Part shown: one piece after another, positions 17,494-25,922 of the stretch
Layout: every line of letters starts with the position of its first letter
Numbering within the stretch: the stretch's first letter is position 1
Notes under the pieces: model-generated
What the model saw: the letters and a program-made list of their open reading frames with translations, nothing else
What the model was told of the DNA's origin: nothing
The model's database searches: none
Position numbers and translations under genes: made by a program
Assembly: GCF_029212645.1 (NCBI RefSeq)
Contig: NZ_JARGND010000010.1
Location: 1-64,000 of the forward strand
Direction: 5' to 3'
Origin: Vannielia sp.
GTDB taxonomy: Bacteria; Pseudomonadota; Alphaproteobacteria; Rhodobacterales; Rhodobacteraceae
Length of the DNA stretch: 64,000 nucleotides

Positions 17494-18309
17494 TTGACTG
17501 ATCAGGAAAAAGACACAGCATCAGTTGGCTCAGAATCAGACACGGAGTTGCTCCGCGAAGCTGGTCGGTTATTTGATGAGGGGCATGCCTCTTCCGAGGT
17601 GGAAAAAAATCTAGCGCTGCACAGCAATATAAGCCGCATGAAGGCTAGAGAAATAATCATTAAATATCATAATAAAAACCCACCAGATCGCAATTCTGAC
17701 GCCAAGCGAAAGCATCGGGCTAGAGTTGTCAATCGTGAAAGGGCTAAAGCCTGGCGAACAGTAAAGGCGGCAGTCGGTGAACTTGGTTTGGTGTCTGGTA
17801 CATTATCATTTTTCGACGCCAAGCGTGGAAAGGGACTTATTGATTTTGGCGCTCCTGCTTTGTCAACAATGTTCGACAGGTCTAATTTGTCTGCAAGCAC
17901 AGACGCATCCGATCTTGTTGAGGGGGTATTGTTATTGGCAATTCTTGAATTAGACGCGGATGATCGGCCAATTCTAAATAGTATTCAAATATTTGATAGA
18001 GAAGAAAAGTATGTTACGATTGGAAATAGGATAATAAAAACAGATGTGGAGCGTCATACAGCTTCAAAATATTTGAAAGATGAAAAATTTAGAGCAGCAG
18101 CAGAAGCGAAAGCCGTAGGGGCAATGTTTGCTAATGCGCGCGGAGAAACCAGTCAGCGTGCCACGGCCAAGGCATCGGGTATCGATCCTAAGAACCTTCG
18201 ACAGATTGAGAGTGGTGATACTGACCCTAGTCTAAGGACAATGCGGAAGATTGCCGAAAGTATCGGCTATGATGTTGAAATATCGTTGGTTCCGAAGGAC
18301 AAAGGCTGA
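17494..18309 (+). CDS. Cold-shock-like plus XRE-type HTH protein
   Basis: This 271-residue protein has an N-terminal charged helical part (1-95) and a segment at about 99-168 with the layout of a cold-shock OB fold (GTLSFFDAKRGKGLIDF, then MFDRSNL, then EGVLLLAILELDADDRP). The C-terminal HTH (about 215-265) contains RATAKASGIDPKNLRQIE. It may bind RNA or DNA and regulate nearby genes. I chose the TTG at 17494 because GAGGT precedes it; a TTG at 17455 is possible. The gene is clearly richer in A/T than its neighbours, which suggests separate acquisition. The fold call is from pattern only. Confidence 0.55.
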   Translation: MTDQEKDTASVGSESDTELLREAGRLFDEGHASSEVEKNLALHSNISRMKAREIIIKYHNKNPPDRNSDAKRKHRARVVNRERAKAWRTVKAAVGELGLVSGTLSFFDAKRGKGLIDFGAPALSTMFDRSNLSASTDASDLVEGVLLLAILELDADDRPILNSIQIFDREEKYVTIGNRIIKTDVERHTASKYLKDEKFRAAAEAKAVGAMFANARGETSQRATAKASGIDPKNLRQIESGDTDPSLRTMRKIAESIGYDVEISLVPKDKG

Positions 18310-18326
18310 TCACACTCACACGGTTG

Positions 18327-18356
18327 TTGACATGAGGGTAAATATACCCCCATAGT
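18327..18356 (+). promoter_or_regulatory. Promoter with dyad upstream of transfer block
   Basis: TTGACA at 18327-18332 is followed 18 bp later by CATAGT (18351-18356). Between them is a 14-bp dyad, GGGTA at 18336-18340 and TACCC at 18345-18349, where a repressor could block the promoter. The HTH protein encoded just upstream is a candidate binder. Confidence 0.45.
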
Positions 18357-18559
18357 GGCTTTACCAGCTTAGCCTGGTGAGTCGTTACCTTGCGGTGACG
18401 TGGCCACGGCTCCGCCCCAGCCAAAAAGGGGCAAGAAGTGCAGTTGTTTCGTTCGATCCCTTCAAGAATGCTTGAAGAGGGATTCCCAAAACTTGTTACT
18501 AACGTCGGAACACACCTACGAACGAAGTTCGTTGCATGTATTGCATCGGGGTTCGCGTC

Positions 18560-19822
18560 ATGAGTGCGCGCCCGATCTTCAGCCGAGACGCCGACCTGGA
18601 AACCATCCGGCATTTGGATCGTACTGGTCTCATTCTCCTTAGTGCGATGGCCATCGTAACCGCGATCCTCTCGGGCGTTGGTTTCGTCAATCAGTTCCCC
18701 AACGCAGGCCTGTTCGAATTCTCAATGGCCGTGTTGTTCGGCTTTAGCGTCTGGCTCATCGCCAAGATGTTCTGGATGGGGGCATGGATACTGCCCCAGT
18801 TCATGCTCGGTGGGAGCTTACTTGCTGCTTACATCGTGGTCGCCGTGATCGGCTTTCTGGCGTTTGGGACAGTATCCTACTTTGGCAATCAGCGCGCTAT
18901 CGCCGGAGACATTAGCCAGTCGCTTTCCCAAGAAGCGCGAATCGATGAGTTGGAGAACGCGGCGTCCGCCGCTGTTGCATATGCGGATAGCCTTCGCGCG
19001 ATAGAGGCTGAGCTTTCAGCCCAAGCGGGGCAATCGCAGGCGGCTGCGAACGCGGAACTGTCTGGAACTGGCCCGACAGGTGTCGGCGGCAGCGGTCCCG
19101 TCCATCGTTCATTGCTGGCGGCGACCAATCGGTATCGCGAAGCTACGCGGTTGGTCAGCGGCAAACTTGCTGACTCGGAGCGGATAGCGTCTTCGGTTAC
19201 AGAGCTTCTGAGGGACATGCGCGCTGCGCGCGAAGACACGAGCCTAGGCCCGTCAGAATTGAGCTCGGAACTCAAGGCCCTCAGCGGGCAGATCATCGTC
19301 GCGGTCAATCAAATCCGTTCGCTCGACGTGGCTGGCACAGCCAGAAGTGCCGCGCAGATCATCGCGCAGGGCGTCCCGAACCAAAGCGGGGCACCGGCGT
19401 TCTCGCAAGCGCGCATTTCTGAAATCCGTTCTGAGATGGCGTCTTTCGCCCGTTCACTTGAAGGCCAGGCTGACAGCTTGGCTGGCAGCGTCCCAGATTC
19501 CTCTCGGGCATACACTCTGAGCCAAGAAGAGCACTTGATAAACAACTTCTTGCGCATGCCTGGCCTTTCCATGGCCGCGCTCTTCTTCGATTTCTGCGGC
19601 TGGGTGGTCATAGGCTTCCGGTTTGTCGCCTATCGGGCGCTGCGCCGCCGCGATGAAGAAGCCCATGCGTACCAGTATGATGCGTATCTCACGCGTGCTG
19701 ATCTGAACCGGGTCGCTGCGATGGCTCACCATGTCAGCGAAACGCACCGCATGCTCGAAACCATGCGGGAAGTCTCTACTGCATTTCCGCAAATCGACAA
19801 GCCCAAGAACGAGGATCAGTGA
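18560..19822 (+). CDS. Membrane protein with coiled-coil domain, transfer block
   Basis: This is a roughly 420-residue protein. Three or four hydrophobic segments lie in the first ~120 residues (LILLSAMAIVTAILSGVGFV and two or three more). A long Ala/Ser/Glu-rich helical region follows, probably coiled coil, to about 330. One more membrane segment (MAALFFDFCGWVVIGFRFV) and a cytoplasmic tail complete it. The start is taken at ATG 18560; an ATG at 18536 is also possible. It is 1 base from the protease gene, in what looks like one operon with the coupling ATPase. I recognise no family. It could be an inner-membrane partner of the VirD4-like protein. Confidence 0.6.
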   Translation: MSARPIFSRDADLETIRHLDRTGLILLSAMAIVTAILSGVGFVNQFPNAGLFEFSMAVLFGFSVWLIAKMFWMGAWILPQFMLGGSLLAAYIVVAVIGFLAFGTVSYFGNQRAIAGDISQSLSQEARIDELENAASAAVAYADSLRAIEAELSAQAGQSQAAANAELSGTGPTGVGGSGPVHRSLLAATNRYREATRLVSGKLADSERIASSVTELLRDMRAAREDTSLGPSELSSELKALSGQIIVAVNQIRSLDVAGTARSAAQIIAQGVPNQSGAPAFSQARISEIRSEMASFARSLEGQADSLAGSVPDSSRAYTLSQEEHLINNFLRMPGLSMAALFFDFCGWVVIGFRFVAYRALRRRDEEAHAYQYDAYLTRADLNRVAAMAHHVSETHRMLETMREVSTAFPQIDKPKNEDQ

Positions 19823-19823
19823 C

Positions 19824-20828
19824 ATGCGAAACCCGTTCGCAATATTTGATCATTGGCCGACGTTCTTTGCACTTGGTCTCTCCACGGTCGTCGGTGTTGT
19901 GACGCTTGAAGAGAAGCTGGGCGTTGAGTTGGAACTCGCGCGTCTGCGGCCCGACGCCAAAGCACCAGAAACCGCCAAGCCGCTGCCGCCTGAGCCCGCC
20001 GTACCACTCGGTCAAAACCCTGGCTGGGACGACAGAACCCCTCTGGAGTACATGTCCCTCTACTTCGAGATTGACGATCCGTATCTTGTCGAAAAGCTGT
20101 CGGGGTTCGGTACCGTCTATTGGGTTGGCCGTTACTCGGGAACAGGCGCGCTGATCGCCCCGGATGTCATCCTTTCAACGGGGCATGCCTTCGCGAAAGC
20201 CGGTCAATGGTTGACCAATAGCGGGCATCACACTCCGACGCACAATCCGTCCGAAGGCTCGATCTATCTCGCCGCTTGCGGTCGCAGCTACGAATTCGTC
20301 CACATCGAATTGGGCAGCATGTCGCCCCGCCAGAACCTTGGCAAAGACTATGCCGTTGCGCGCCTTGCCGAACCGGCTTGCGCTGCTGCGCAGCCGCTGC
20401 GAGCAGAAGAGCTCAGCGACAGGGCGATTGAAGAGCACGATCCAAACGAAGAAATCCTGATCAGCTTGGGCAGCTATCCTTTCGCTTCCCTGCCGCGCTA
20501 TGCAAACCATCCATTCTTTACCCAGAACCCGTCTCAACACCGCAATCATCTGTTTGGGACCCGCTGCAAAATGGTGGGGCACCGTGACACTGGCGATGAT
20601 GCGGGATTGATCATGACCGACGGGTGCTGGGGCAGACCTGGCTCGTCTGGGGCTCCCCTCATTTTGTCGCGCGATGGCGGCGAGAGCTACAGGATCATTG
20701 GGGTGGCGAACAGCTACAGCAAGTCTGACAGCGAATTCAACAACTTCACGCGCGTCACAGGGCGTTTCTCGTCCCACCTGATGCGCTTCGTTCCCGACAT
20801 CTTCAATCCATCAGCAGCAGGAGAATAA
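19824..20828 (+). CDS. Membrane-anchored trypsin-like serine protease
   Basis: This 334-residue protein has a hydrophobic N-terminal segment (about 8-27), then a Pro-rich linker and a chymotrypsin-fold domain. The triad is visible: His in LSTGHAF, Asp in GKDYAVARL, Ser in GRPGSSGAPL. Cys pairs in the domain (AACGRS, EPACAA, TRCKM, DGCWG) could form disulphides, so it should work outside the cytoplasm. It lies between two membrane-protein genes and the coupling ATPase. A trypsin-like enzyme is unusual in a DNA transfer operon. Its target is unknown; it might process a neighbour or another surface protein. Confidence 0.7.
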   Translation: MRNPFAIFDHWPTFFALGLSTVVGVVTLEEKLGVELELARLRPDAKAPETAKPLPPEPAVPLGQNPGWDDRTPLEYMSLYFEIDDPYLVEKLSGFGTVYWVGRYSGTGALIAPDVILSTGHAFAKAGQWLTNSGHHTPTHNPSEGSIYLAACGRSYEFVHIELGSMSPRQNLGKDYAVARLAEPACAAAQPLRAEELSDRAIEEHDPNEEILISLGSYPFASLPRYANHPFFTQNPSQHRNHLFGTRCKMVGHRDTGDDAGLIMTDGCWGRPGSSGAPLILSRDGGESYRIIGVANSYSKSDSEFNNFTRVTGRFSSHLMRFVPDIFNPSAAGE

Positions 20829-20831
20829 GCC

Positions 20832-21131
20832 ATGTGGCCACGTAAAAACTCAGGGCATGGTTCCCAAGCGGGATCGATGTGGGGAAGCGCGGACGGTTTT
20901 TCGAAAGTCGCAGCGGGCATTGTCGCTGTCTTTGCCGTGCCGCCGATCTGGAACATGGCGGATGGTTACATCATCGAAAAGCTCTTTGAGCTTTATGACG
21001 ATGGGCTTGTGCCCATTCTCTATTACGGGCTGATGATCGCAGCATATCCGCTTGTGTATTTCGCGATCCGCATGAGCCTTGTGAGCATTGCCGTAACCGG
21101 ACTGCTTGGCTTTGCCATGCGCTACGTTTGA
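20832..21131 (+). CDS. Small membrane protein of the transfer block
   Basis: This 99-residue protein has hydrophobic segments around residues 25-45 and two more between about 60 and 98. No family is recognised. It starts 3 bases after the protease gene and runs into the coupling-protein gene, so it is co-translated with both. A structural or anchoring role for the VirD4-like ATPase, which itself lacks an obvious N-terminal membrane domain, is an inference. Confidence 0.6.
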   Translation: MWPRKNSGHGSQAGSMWGSADGFSKVAAGIVAVFAVPPIWNMADGYIIEKLFELYDDGLVPILYYGLMIAAYPLVYFAIRMSLVSIAVTGLLGFAMRYV

Positions 21132-21142
21132 GGGCTGCGGAA

Positions 21143-22750
21143 ATGTTCAACAATGAAACATTCCGCTTTGGCTCTGCTGATAGTTCCGATGCTCTGGCGA
21201 TTGAAGATGCTGGCATGTTCGAGCAAACTCCATCGTCCATTTTTATCGGTTACTTCCAAGGTCGCCCGATATTTTACAATTCACCAGCAGGCATGGTCGT
21301 GACCGGCGGTGCTCGCTCAGGCAAGATGACGACGTTTCTAGCAAAGAATTTGCTCCCTGGCACGTGCAAGCAAACCCTCTTGGTCCTCGATCCAAAAGGG
21401 GAAGGCGCGTATCTGAGTCAGGACCAGACACCGGATCAAAAGTTCTGCGCTTATTGGAACCCGGCGGCGCTCCACGGGCTTCCCGAAGATCGCATCAATC
21501 CTTTTGGACATCTGCGGATCGATAGCCCAACTTTGGTTTCTGATACCAAAGTAACGTGTGAGAATTTCACGCCAAATTCGGGCTCGCCTCAAGGCGCGTA
21601 TTTTGAGGGACGTGCCCGCGAAGTGGGTGAAGCGTTCTGCCTGTTCCTCGCTGAAATCAACGGTGTTGTTACGCCGCCCGATCTTTATCTGCTCATCAAT
21701 CTCATCGCCCTGAACAATGATGCGTGGCTGGATTTTGCTTTTGCCATGAGCGAGTCGCGGTTTCCGCTGGTTCGGCGGATCGAAGAAGAAATCGCTGCAA
21801 GCCGCGAAAACCCTGGAGCTGGCTGGCAAGGCATTCTCGGCGAACTCTACAAGTCATTTTCCTGCTTGTCCGATCCTATCCTTATGGAGTCGGTGTCACC
21901 GCCCTACACAATGTCGCTGGATCAGCTCTGTGACAGTGATCAGGCGTGGCAGGTCTACTTGATGCCGCCCGCAGAGTTCATCTCTGCGTGGTCGCCGATC
22001 ATCAAGTCCATCTTTGTCTGCGCCATGGCGCATAAATCGCGAGCGCCATCCGCGCCGCGACAAGTTTGGTTCTTGGATGAATGCGGTCAGTTGGCCAACG
22101 GTGTTTCTGGTGGGTTTCCGCTTGTGCCGCTCATGTTCACCTACGGTGCTGGAATCGGGATAACGCCGGTTTGTCTGTTCCAGACAAACGAGCAAATGAA
22201 CGGGCTGGCGAAAAACGCATCCGCTTTGATCAGTTCCAGTGCTGGCTGCCGGTTGATGTTTGCGATCCGCGACATGCCCAGCGCGCAGGAAGCCAGTCGT
22301 ATGCTGGGCAAGCAAACGCTCGTCTACGACGATACGCTGAGGCAATCTCAGGCTGCGCACGAACGGCGCAGCGCTCTGCTCGGTCTGCTCGCTGGCCGTG
22401 ACCCCGTATCGTCGATCCTCTCGATGGCTCAAAAACGCAACGAAACAGCGCATCAGGCAAAGCAGCAGCGTGATTTGATGACGCCTGACGAAGTCATGCG
22501 CATGCCTGCCGACAAAGCGCTCCTGTTCGCCGATGGTCTCCGCCATCCAGCTCAGATTGATCGTAGGCCTTACTGGACTGAGCTAGGGCAAAACTTCCAT
22601 CCGAACCCTTACCATCCGCCCTTGGATCGCGTGCAGCTCATGACCAAGCGCGGCCCAGCAACACGCCGCATCATTCGTGAGCCGGTTCCCAAGCGCTTTG
22701 AGCACTACCCGCAGTATCGCGACGGATTCTGGTCGCGGGTTGAGGAATAG
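21143..22750 (+). CDS. VirD4/TraG-type coupling ATPase
   Basis: This 535-residue protein belongs to the type IV coupling group. It has a P-loop (TGGARSGKMTTF, about residue 55), a Walker B-like WFLDECGQL near 310, and the LFQTNEQM segment typical of TraG/VirD4 after it. Unlike classic VirD4 it has no clear N-terminal transmembrane helices. The small membrane protein encoded just before may supply them. ATG 21143 is preferred over a TTG at 21128 that overlaps the previous gene. It should deliver the relaxase-DNA complex to a secretion channel. As no VirB genes are present, the channel must come from elsewhere. Confidence 0.8.
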   Translation: MFNNETFRFGSADSSDALAIEDAGMFEQTPSSIFIGYFQGRPIFYNSPAGMVVTGGARSGKMTTFLAKNLLPGTCKQTLLVLDPKGEGAYLSQDQTPDQKFCAYWNPAALHGLPEDRINPFGHLRIDSPTLVSDTKVTCENFTPNSGSPQGAYFEGRAREVGEAFCLFLAEINGVVTPPDLYLLINLIALNNDAWLDFAFAMSESRFPLVRRIEEEIAASRENPGAGWQGILGELYKSFSCLSDPILMESVSPPYTMSLDQLCDSDQAWQVYLMPPAEFISAWSPIIKSIFVCAMAHKSRAPSAPRQVWFLDECGQLANGVSGGFPLVPLMFTYGAGIGITPVCLFQTNEQMNGLAKNASALISSSAGCRLMFAIRDMPSAQEASRMLGKQTLVYDDTLRQSQAAHERRSALLGLLAGRDPVSSILSMAQKRNETAHQAKQQRDLMTPDEVMRMPADKALLFADGLRHPAQIDRRPYWTELGQNFHPNPYHPPLDRVQLMTKRGPATRRIIREPVPKRFEHYPQYRDGFWSRVEE

Positions 22751-22755
22751 AGTCG

Positions 22756-23277
22756 ATGGTAAAGCAACCCCGATCAAGACTGTCTTATGCGCACGAAAGC
22801 CCTGAGCTACGCGCGCAGAGCGCTCTGTACAGGCAGACTGATCCCGTCGCCCAGTACTTCAATGCAGCGAGCGATGATCGCGAGGCGCGGCGCGAAGCGT
22901 TCAAGGCAAGGCGGCGCGGTGAAACCATGGTTGAGCGAGAGCGCCCGATGCCAGAGCTCAAGCCATCGCCTGAGCTCGCCGCCGATGTTGATCGCCAGGC
23001 TTACCTTTCGAAGCTTTCTGCCGAACATGTGCGCTCAGAACATGCAGCCCTGCTTCTCGAAGCGCGGCGCGCTAAGGCTGATCTCCTGCGTGATGATGAC
23101 AAGAACAAGTCGCTTCAGGCGGATTTACAGGCAGTCGGTGCTGACCCGCAGAAGAACATGAAGGCGCTGTTCAAGCTCCATCGCCGTTTCAAAGAGAATA
23201 TCCGAGACTTTGAGCCGCATAAGCAAAACGCCCGCGCGATTGGGAGAAAAGCCCAACAAATCACACGAAGCCAATAA
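22756..23277 (+). CDS. Uncharacterised helical protein, transfer block
   Basis: This is a 173-residue, highly charged, mostly helical protein (ERERPMPELKPSPELAAD and a Lys/Arg-rich C-terminus). It has no membrane segment and no recognised domain. It starts 5 bases after the coupling-ATPase stop and so belongs to the same operon. It may be an accessory DNA-binding or adaptor protein. Confidence 0.6.
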   Translation: MVKQPRSRLSYAHESPELRAQSALYRQTDPVAQYFNAASDDREARREAFKARRRGETMVERERPMPELKPSPELAADVDRQAYLSKLSAEHVRSEHAALLLEARRAKADLLRDDDKNKSLQADLQAVGADPQKNMKALFKLHRRFKENIRDFEPHKQNARAIGRKAQQITRSQ

Positions 23278-23297
23278 ACCAGAAGGAGAGCAATGGC

Positions 23298-23609
23298 ATG
23301 TCTGAACAGCCCAAAGAACAAAACCGTCCAATCGACAAACACCGTGACGGAGCCATCGAGGTTGCGATTTGGCGGCGTGAGACCGAAAAGGGATTTGTCT
23401 TCAATACCGAACGAACACGATCTTATCTCGATCAGGATGGCAACTGGCAGAAGACCAACGTGATCCCTGAACGCGATCTATTGAAGGCGGCGCGTCTGGA
23501 TGAAAAAGCCTATGAGACCATCCAAAACTTGCGCGAGCGGGAGCGCGATGAGGCGCAAACCCGCTCGCCAAGCCGCAAACGCCAACGGTCACAGGACTAT
23601 GATCGATGA
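23298..23609 (+). CDS. Small conserved-type element protein
   Basis: This is a 103-residue soluble protein. Its N-terminal half (GAIEVAIWRRETEKGFVF, YLDQDGNWQKT) looks like a compact beta domain, and its C-terminus is Arg/Ser-rich. Proteins with this look are common on alphaproteobacterial mobile elements beside relaxase or coupling genes, but no function is known to me. AAGGAGAG precedes the start by 6-8 bases. Confidence 0.6.
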   Translation: MSEQPKEQNRPIDKHRDGAIEVAIWRRETEKGFVFNTERTRSYLDQDGNWQKTNVIPERDLLKAARLDEKAYETIQNLRERERDEAQTRSPSRKRQRSQDYDR

Positions 23610-23610
23610 G

Positions 23611-23712
23611 GCGTTTTTTGCGAAGGAATTGGAATCCGTGATATAATTAGGGAATAGCGATCATTGGAAAGCCGCTCTCAGCGTGCCTTTCAGGTGTATC
23701 GCAAAAAAACGC
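23611..23712. promoter_or_regulatory. Promoter bracketed by a 13-bp inverted repeat
   Basis: GCGTTTTTTGCGA at 23611-23623 and its near-exact complement at 23699-23712 enclose 75 bp. TTGCGA (23618-23623), 18 bp, then TATAAT (23642-23647) make a good sigma-70 promoter reading right. The right arm could form a terminator-like structure with the left, or the unit could be a tiny mobile repeat. It probably drives the 23826 gene and the recombinase. Confidence 0.45.
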
Positions 23713-23825
23713 GGACTGACCGGTGGTTGGTCGCGTCAACATCTCAGACACGCACGTGCCCGAACGTTCCACAGCCCTGTGAGAGCGAACCGACAAGTCT
23801 TGCCTGCAATACAAGGATCGAAACA

Positions 23826-24155
23826 ATGAAACATAGCAAAAACATCGACGCTCCCGATCTGTCTGAGGCATTGGACAGGGCCGTTGGTCTTGGCCATGGA
23901 AGTCACCTGGAGATCGATCTCGACCACTATCAAAGCTACCTCGATGATCCGTCCTTGTCGGCTGATCAGAAGGAGGAGATCATCGGCGCGTTGTGGATGA
24001 TCATCAGCGCCTTTGTGGAACTTGGCTTTGGCGTGCATCCTGCCCAACAAGCCTGTGGAAAACCACAATCAAACCTTGATCGGGTGGCAAAATCGGAGTC
24101 CACTAAACATAAGCAAGACAAGAACAACCCAGACACAGACGCGCCCGCCATTTAG
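23826..24155 (+). CDS. Small acidic protein preceding the recombinase
   Basis: This is a 109-residue protein of no recognised family. The middle (LSADQKEEIIGALWMIISAFVELGFGVHPAQQACG) is helical, and the ends are polar. The start at ATG 23826 follows AAGGATC. It lies 26 bp before the serine recombinase gene in the same direction. A role as partner or directionality factor for the recombinase is possible but only inferred from position. Confidence 0.55.
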   Translation: MKHSKNIDAPDLSEALDRAVGLGHGSHLEIDLDHYQSYLDDPSLSADQKEEIIGALWMIISAFVELGFGVHPAQQACGKPQSNLDRVAKSESTKHKQDKNNPDTDAPAI

Positions 24156-24181
24156 CGAGAGGTGCGAGAAAGAGAGGATTC

Positions 24182-25726
24182 ATGGGTATCCCAAAAATAG
24201 AAACGCAGCAGGTCTCAGCGCTCATCTATTGCCGCGTCTCGACAACCAAGCAAAAGCTGACCGGATCAGGCCTCGACAGCCAGGAACACCGCTGCCGCCA
24301 ATACGCGGAGAGCAAGGGCTATAACGTCGAGATGGTCTTTCCTGATGACGCGTCGGGCGGTGGAGACTTCCTCAAACGCCCCGGCATGTGCGGGATGCTG
24401 GCCTATCTCGATGCGCAGCGCGGCAAAGATTACGTCGTCATCTTTGATGATCTGAAACGCTTTGCCCGCGACGTTGAATTTCACATTAAGCTGCGCCGTG
24501 AATTCGCCAATCGCGGTGCAAAGATCGAATGCCTGAACTTTTCTTTCGAAGATACGCCTGAAGGAAAATTCATTGAAACGATCATCGCCGCACAAGGCGA
24601 GCTTGAGCGCGATCAAAATCGCCGCCAAGTCAAACAGAAGATGACCGCGCGCGTAGAGAAAGGCTATTGGGTCTTTCACGCGCCAACGGGGTATAAATTC
24701 ACTACGGATCGTATCCATGGAAAACTACTCGCGCCGGATGAACCGATTGCGGACTATCTGCGCGAAGCCCTGACCGGATATGCCAATGGTCGCTTCCGGT
24801 CTCAGGCCGAAGTTCAGCGCTTTCTTGAAAGCAAGCCCGATTTCCCGAAAGACCTGCCGAACGGCAAGATCAGGGCCTGGAAGGTCACCAAGATACTCAA
24901 GAACCCGATCTATGCGGGGTATGTGCAGGCCAAGAAGTGGGGCGTATCGCTGCGGCGGGGTCATCATGAGCCGCTGATCAGCTTCGCCACCTACGAGAAG
25001 ATTCAGAAGAATCTGGAGGAAGGCGCGCGCGGACCTGCACGCGCTGACTTCAGTGAAGACTTCCCCTTGCGCGGTTTCGTCACCTGTAGCGAGTGCGGGA
25101 ACCACATGACCGGCGCATGGTCGAAGGGCAAGTACAAGCATTACGCCTACTACCGCTGCATGACACGCGGCTGCTCTCAGAAGAGCAAGTCGGTTGCACG
25201 CGCCAAGCTGGAAGGCGGCTTCGAGGATATCCTCAAGCGCCTACAGCCGAGCAATCGGCTGCTCGATCTGGCCATCGCCATGTTCAAAGACGCCTGGAAC
25301 AGCCGCCTAGAGTTGGCCCAGGCTGAACGGGATGAGTGGCAGCGTCAGGCCGAGGCTGCTGACAAGAGTTTGTTGGAACTCATTGACCGCATGGTCGAGA
25401 CCAAGAACGCCACAGTCATCAAGGCCATAGAATCCAAGATCGAAAAGCTCGAACGGGAGAAGATCGCGCTTGTCGAAAAGGCCTCTGAGCCGCTGCCAAA
25501 TGCGGGCAAATTCGAAGAGTGTATTGAACTCTCTTTGCGATTCCTCTCAAGGCCTTGGGATATATACAAAAATGGAAGCTATGCGGTCCGTCAGACAGTG
25601 CTGAGACTGGCTTTTTCTGATCCGCTGACATTCACGCCAGAAGGTGTGTATGGAACTCCAAAAACGACCTTACCTTTCAAGGTGTTAGGAGGGTTATCCG
25701 GAAAAAAGTGTGAGATGGTGCTGTGA
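24182..25726 (+). CDS. Large serine recombinase, likely integrase of element A
   Basis: This is a 514-residue protein. The N-terminal catalytic domain (11-150) holds the nucleophile Ser20 in ALIYCRVSTTKQ, and the DDLKRFARDV and GELERDQNRRQVKQKM segments follow. Then come a recombinase domain (about 160-280), a zinc ribbon with CSECG and two later Cys residues (about 303-345), and a C-terminal coiled coil (375-440). All are standard for large serine integrases. Its last codons (Met-Val-Leu-stop) fall inside the 3' end of the host tRNA-Thr remnant, so the element boundary is at or very near 25716. This suggests the attachment site lies here. Confidence 0.85.
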   Translation: MGIPKIETQQVSALIYCRVSTTKQKLTGSGLDSQEHRCRQYAESKGYNVEMVFPDDASGGGDFLKRPGMCGMLAYLDAQRGKDYVVIFDDLKRFARDVEFHIKLRREFANRGAKIECLNFSFEDTPEGKFIETIIAAQGELERDQNRRQVKQKMTARVEKGYWVFHAPTGYKFTTDRIHGKLLAPDEPIADYLREALTGYANGRFRSQAEVQRFLESKPDFPKDLPNGKIRAWKVTKILKNPIYAGYVQAKKWGVSLRRGHHEPLISFATYEKIQKNLEEGARGPARADFSEDFPLRGFVTCSECGNHMTGAWSKGKYKHYAYYRCMTRGCSQKSKSVARAKLEGGFEDILKRLQPSNRLLDLAIAMFKDAWNSRLELAQAERDEWQRQAEAADKSLLELIDRMVETKNATVIKAIESKIEKLEREKIALVEKASEPLPNAGKFEECIELSLRFLSRPWDIYKNGSYAVRQTVLRLAFSDPLTFTPEGVYGTPKTTLPFKVLGGLSGKKCEMVL

Positions 25727-25763
25727 GAGAGGATTGAACTCTCGACCTCACCCTTACCAAGGG
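25716..25763 (-). pseudogene. 3' half of split host tRNA-Thr(GGT); left junction of element B
   Basis: Read on the minus strand this gives the 3' side of a tRNA-Thr: the end of the anticodon stem-loop, T arm (GAGAG-TTCAATC-CTCTC), acceptor strand TCACAGC, discriminator A and encoded CCA. The 13-bp core CCCTTACCAAGGG (25751-25763) recurs at 38239-38251, where the matching 5' half lies. Joining the halves gives a perfect cloverleaf (GCTGTGG with TCACAGC; CACCC with GGGTG). The half alone cannot be functional. Confidence 0.9.
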
Positions 25764-25892
25764 CCGGGCCGACAGTTTCCCACGGTATCCGGCGGGCTCT
25801 GCGCATAACCTAAACCCCTTTCTTTGCAGGCACTTGGACGCTATAATCGGCTCCGGTGGTATCGGCCCGTAAAGTCGAATAGCCCACTGATC

Positions 25893-25912
25893 CGTTACCC
25901 GAGCGTTACCCC
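25893..25912. promoter_or_regulatory. Left integrase arm-type repeats
   Basis: CGTTACCC (25893-25900) and GCGTTACCCC (25903-25912) lie just before the integrase gene. The same sequence occurs near the right end of the element (37999-38018 inverted twice, and 38170-38179 direct). Repeats near both ends but off the core are what arm-type sites of a tyrosine integrase look like. Confidence 0.55.
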
Positions 25913-25922
25913 GGAGCCGCAG

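Noticed and set aside
383-25726. A self-transmissible conjugative element
   Set aside because: Relaxase and coupling-protein genes are present, but no VirB-type channel genes are visible, so only mobilization is supported in this window.
25716-25763. A functional tRNA at the left junction
   Set aside because: Only the 3' half is present; no D arm or 5' acceptor follows in the element.
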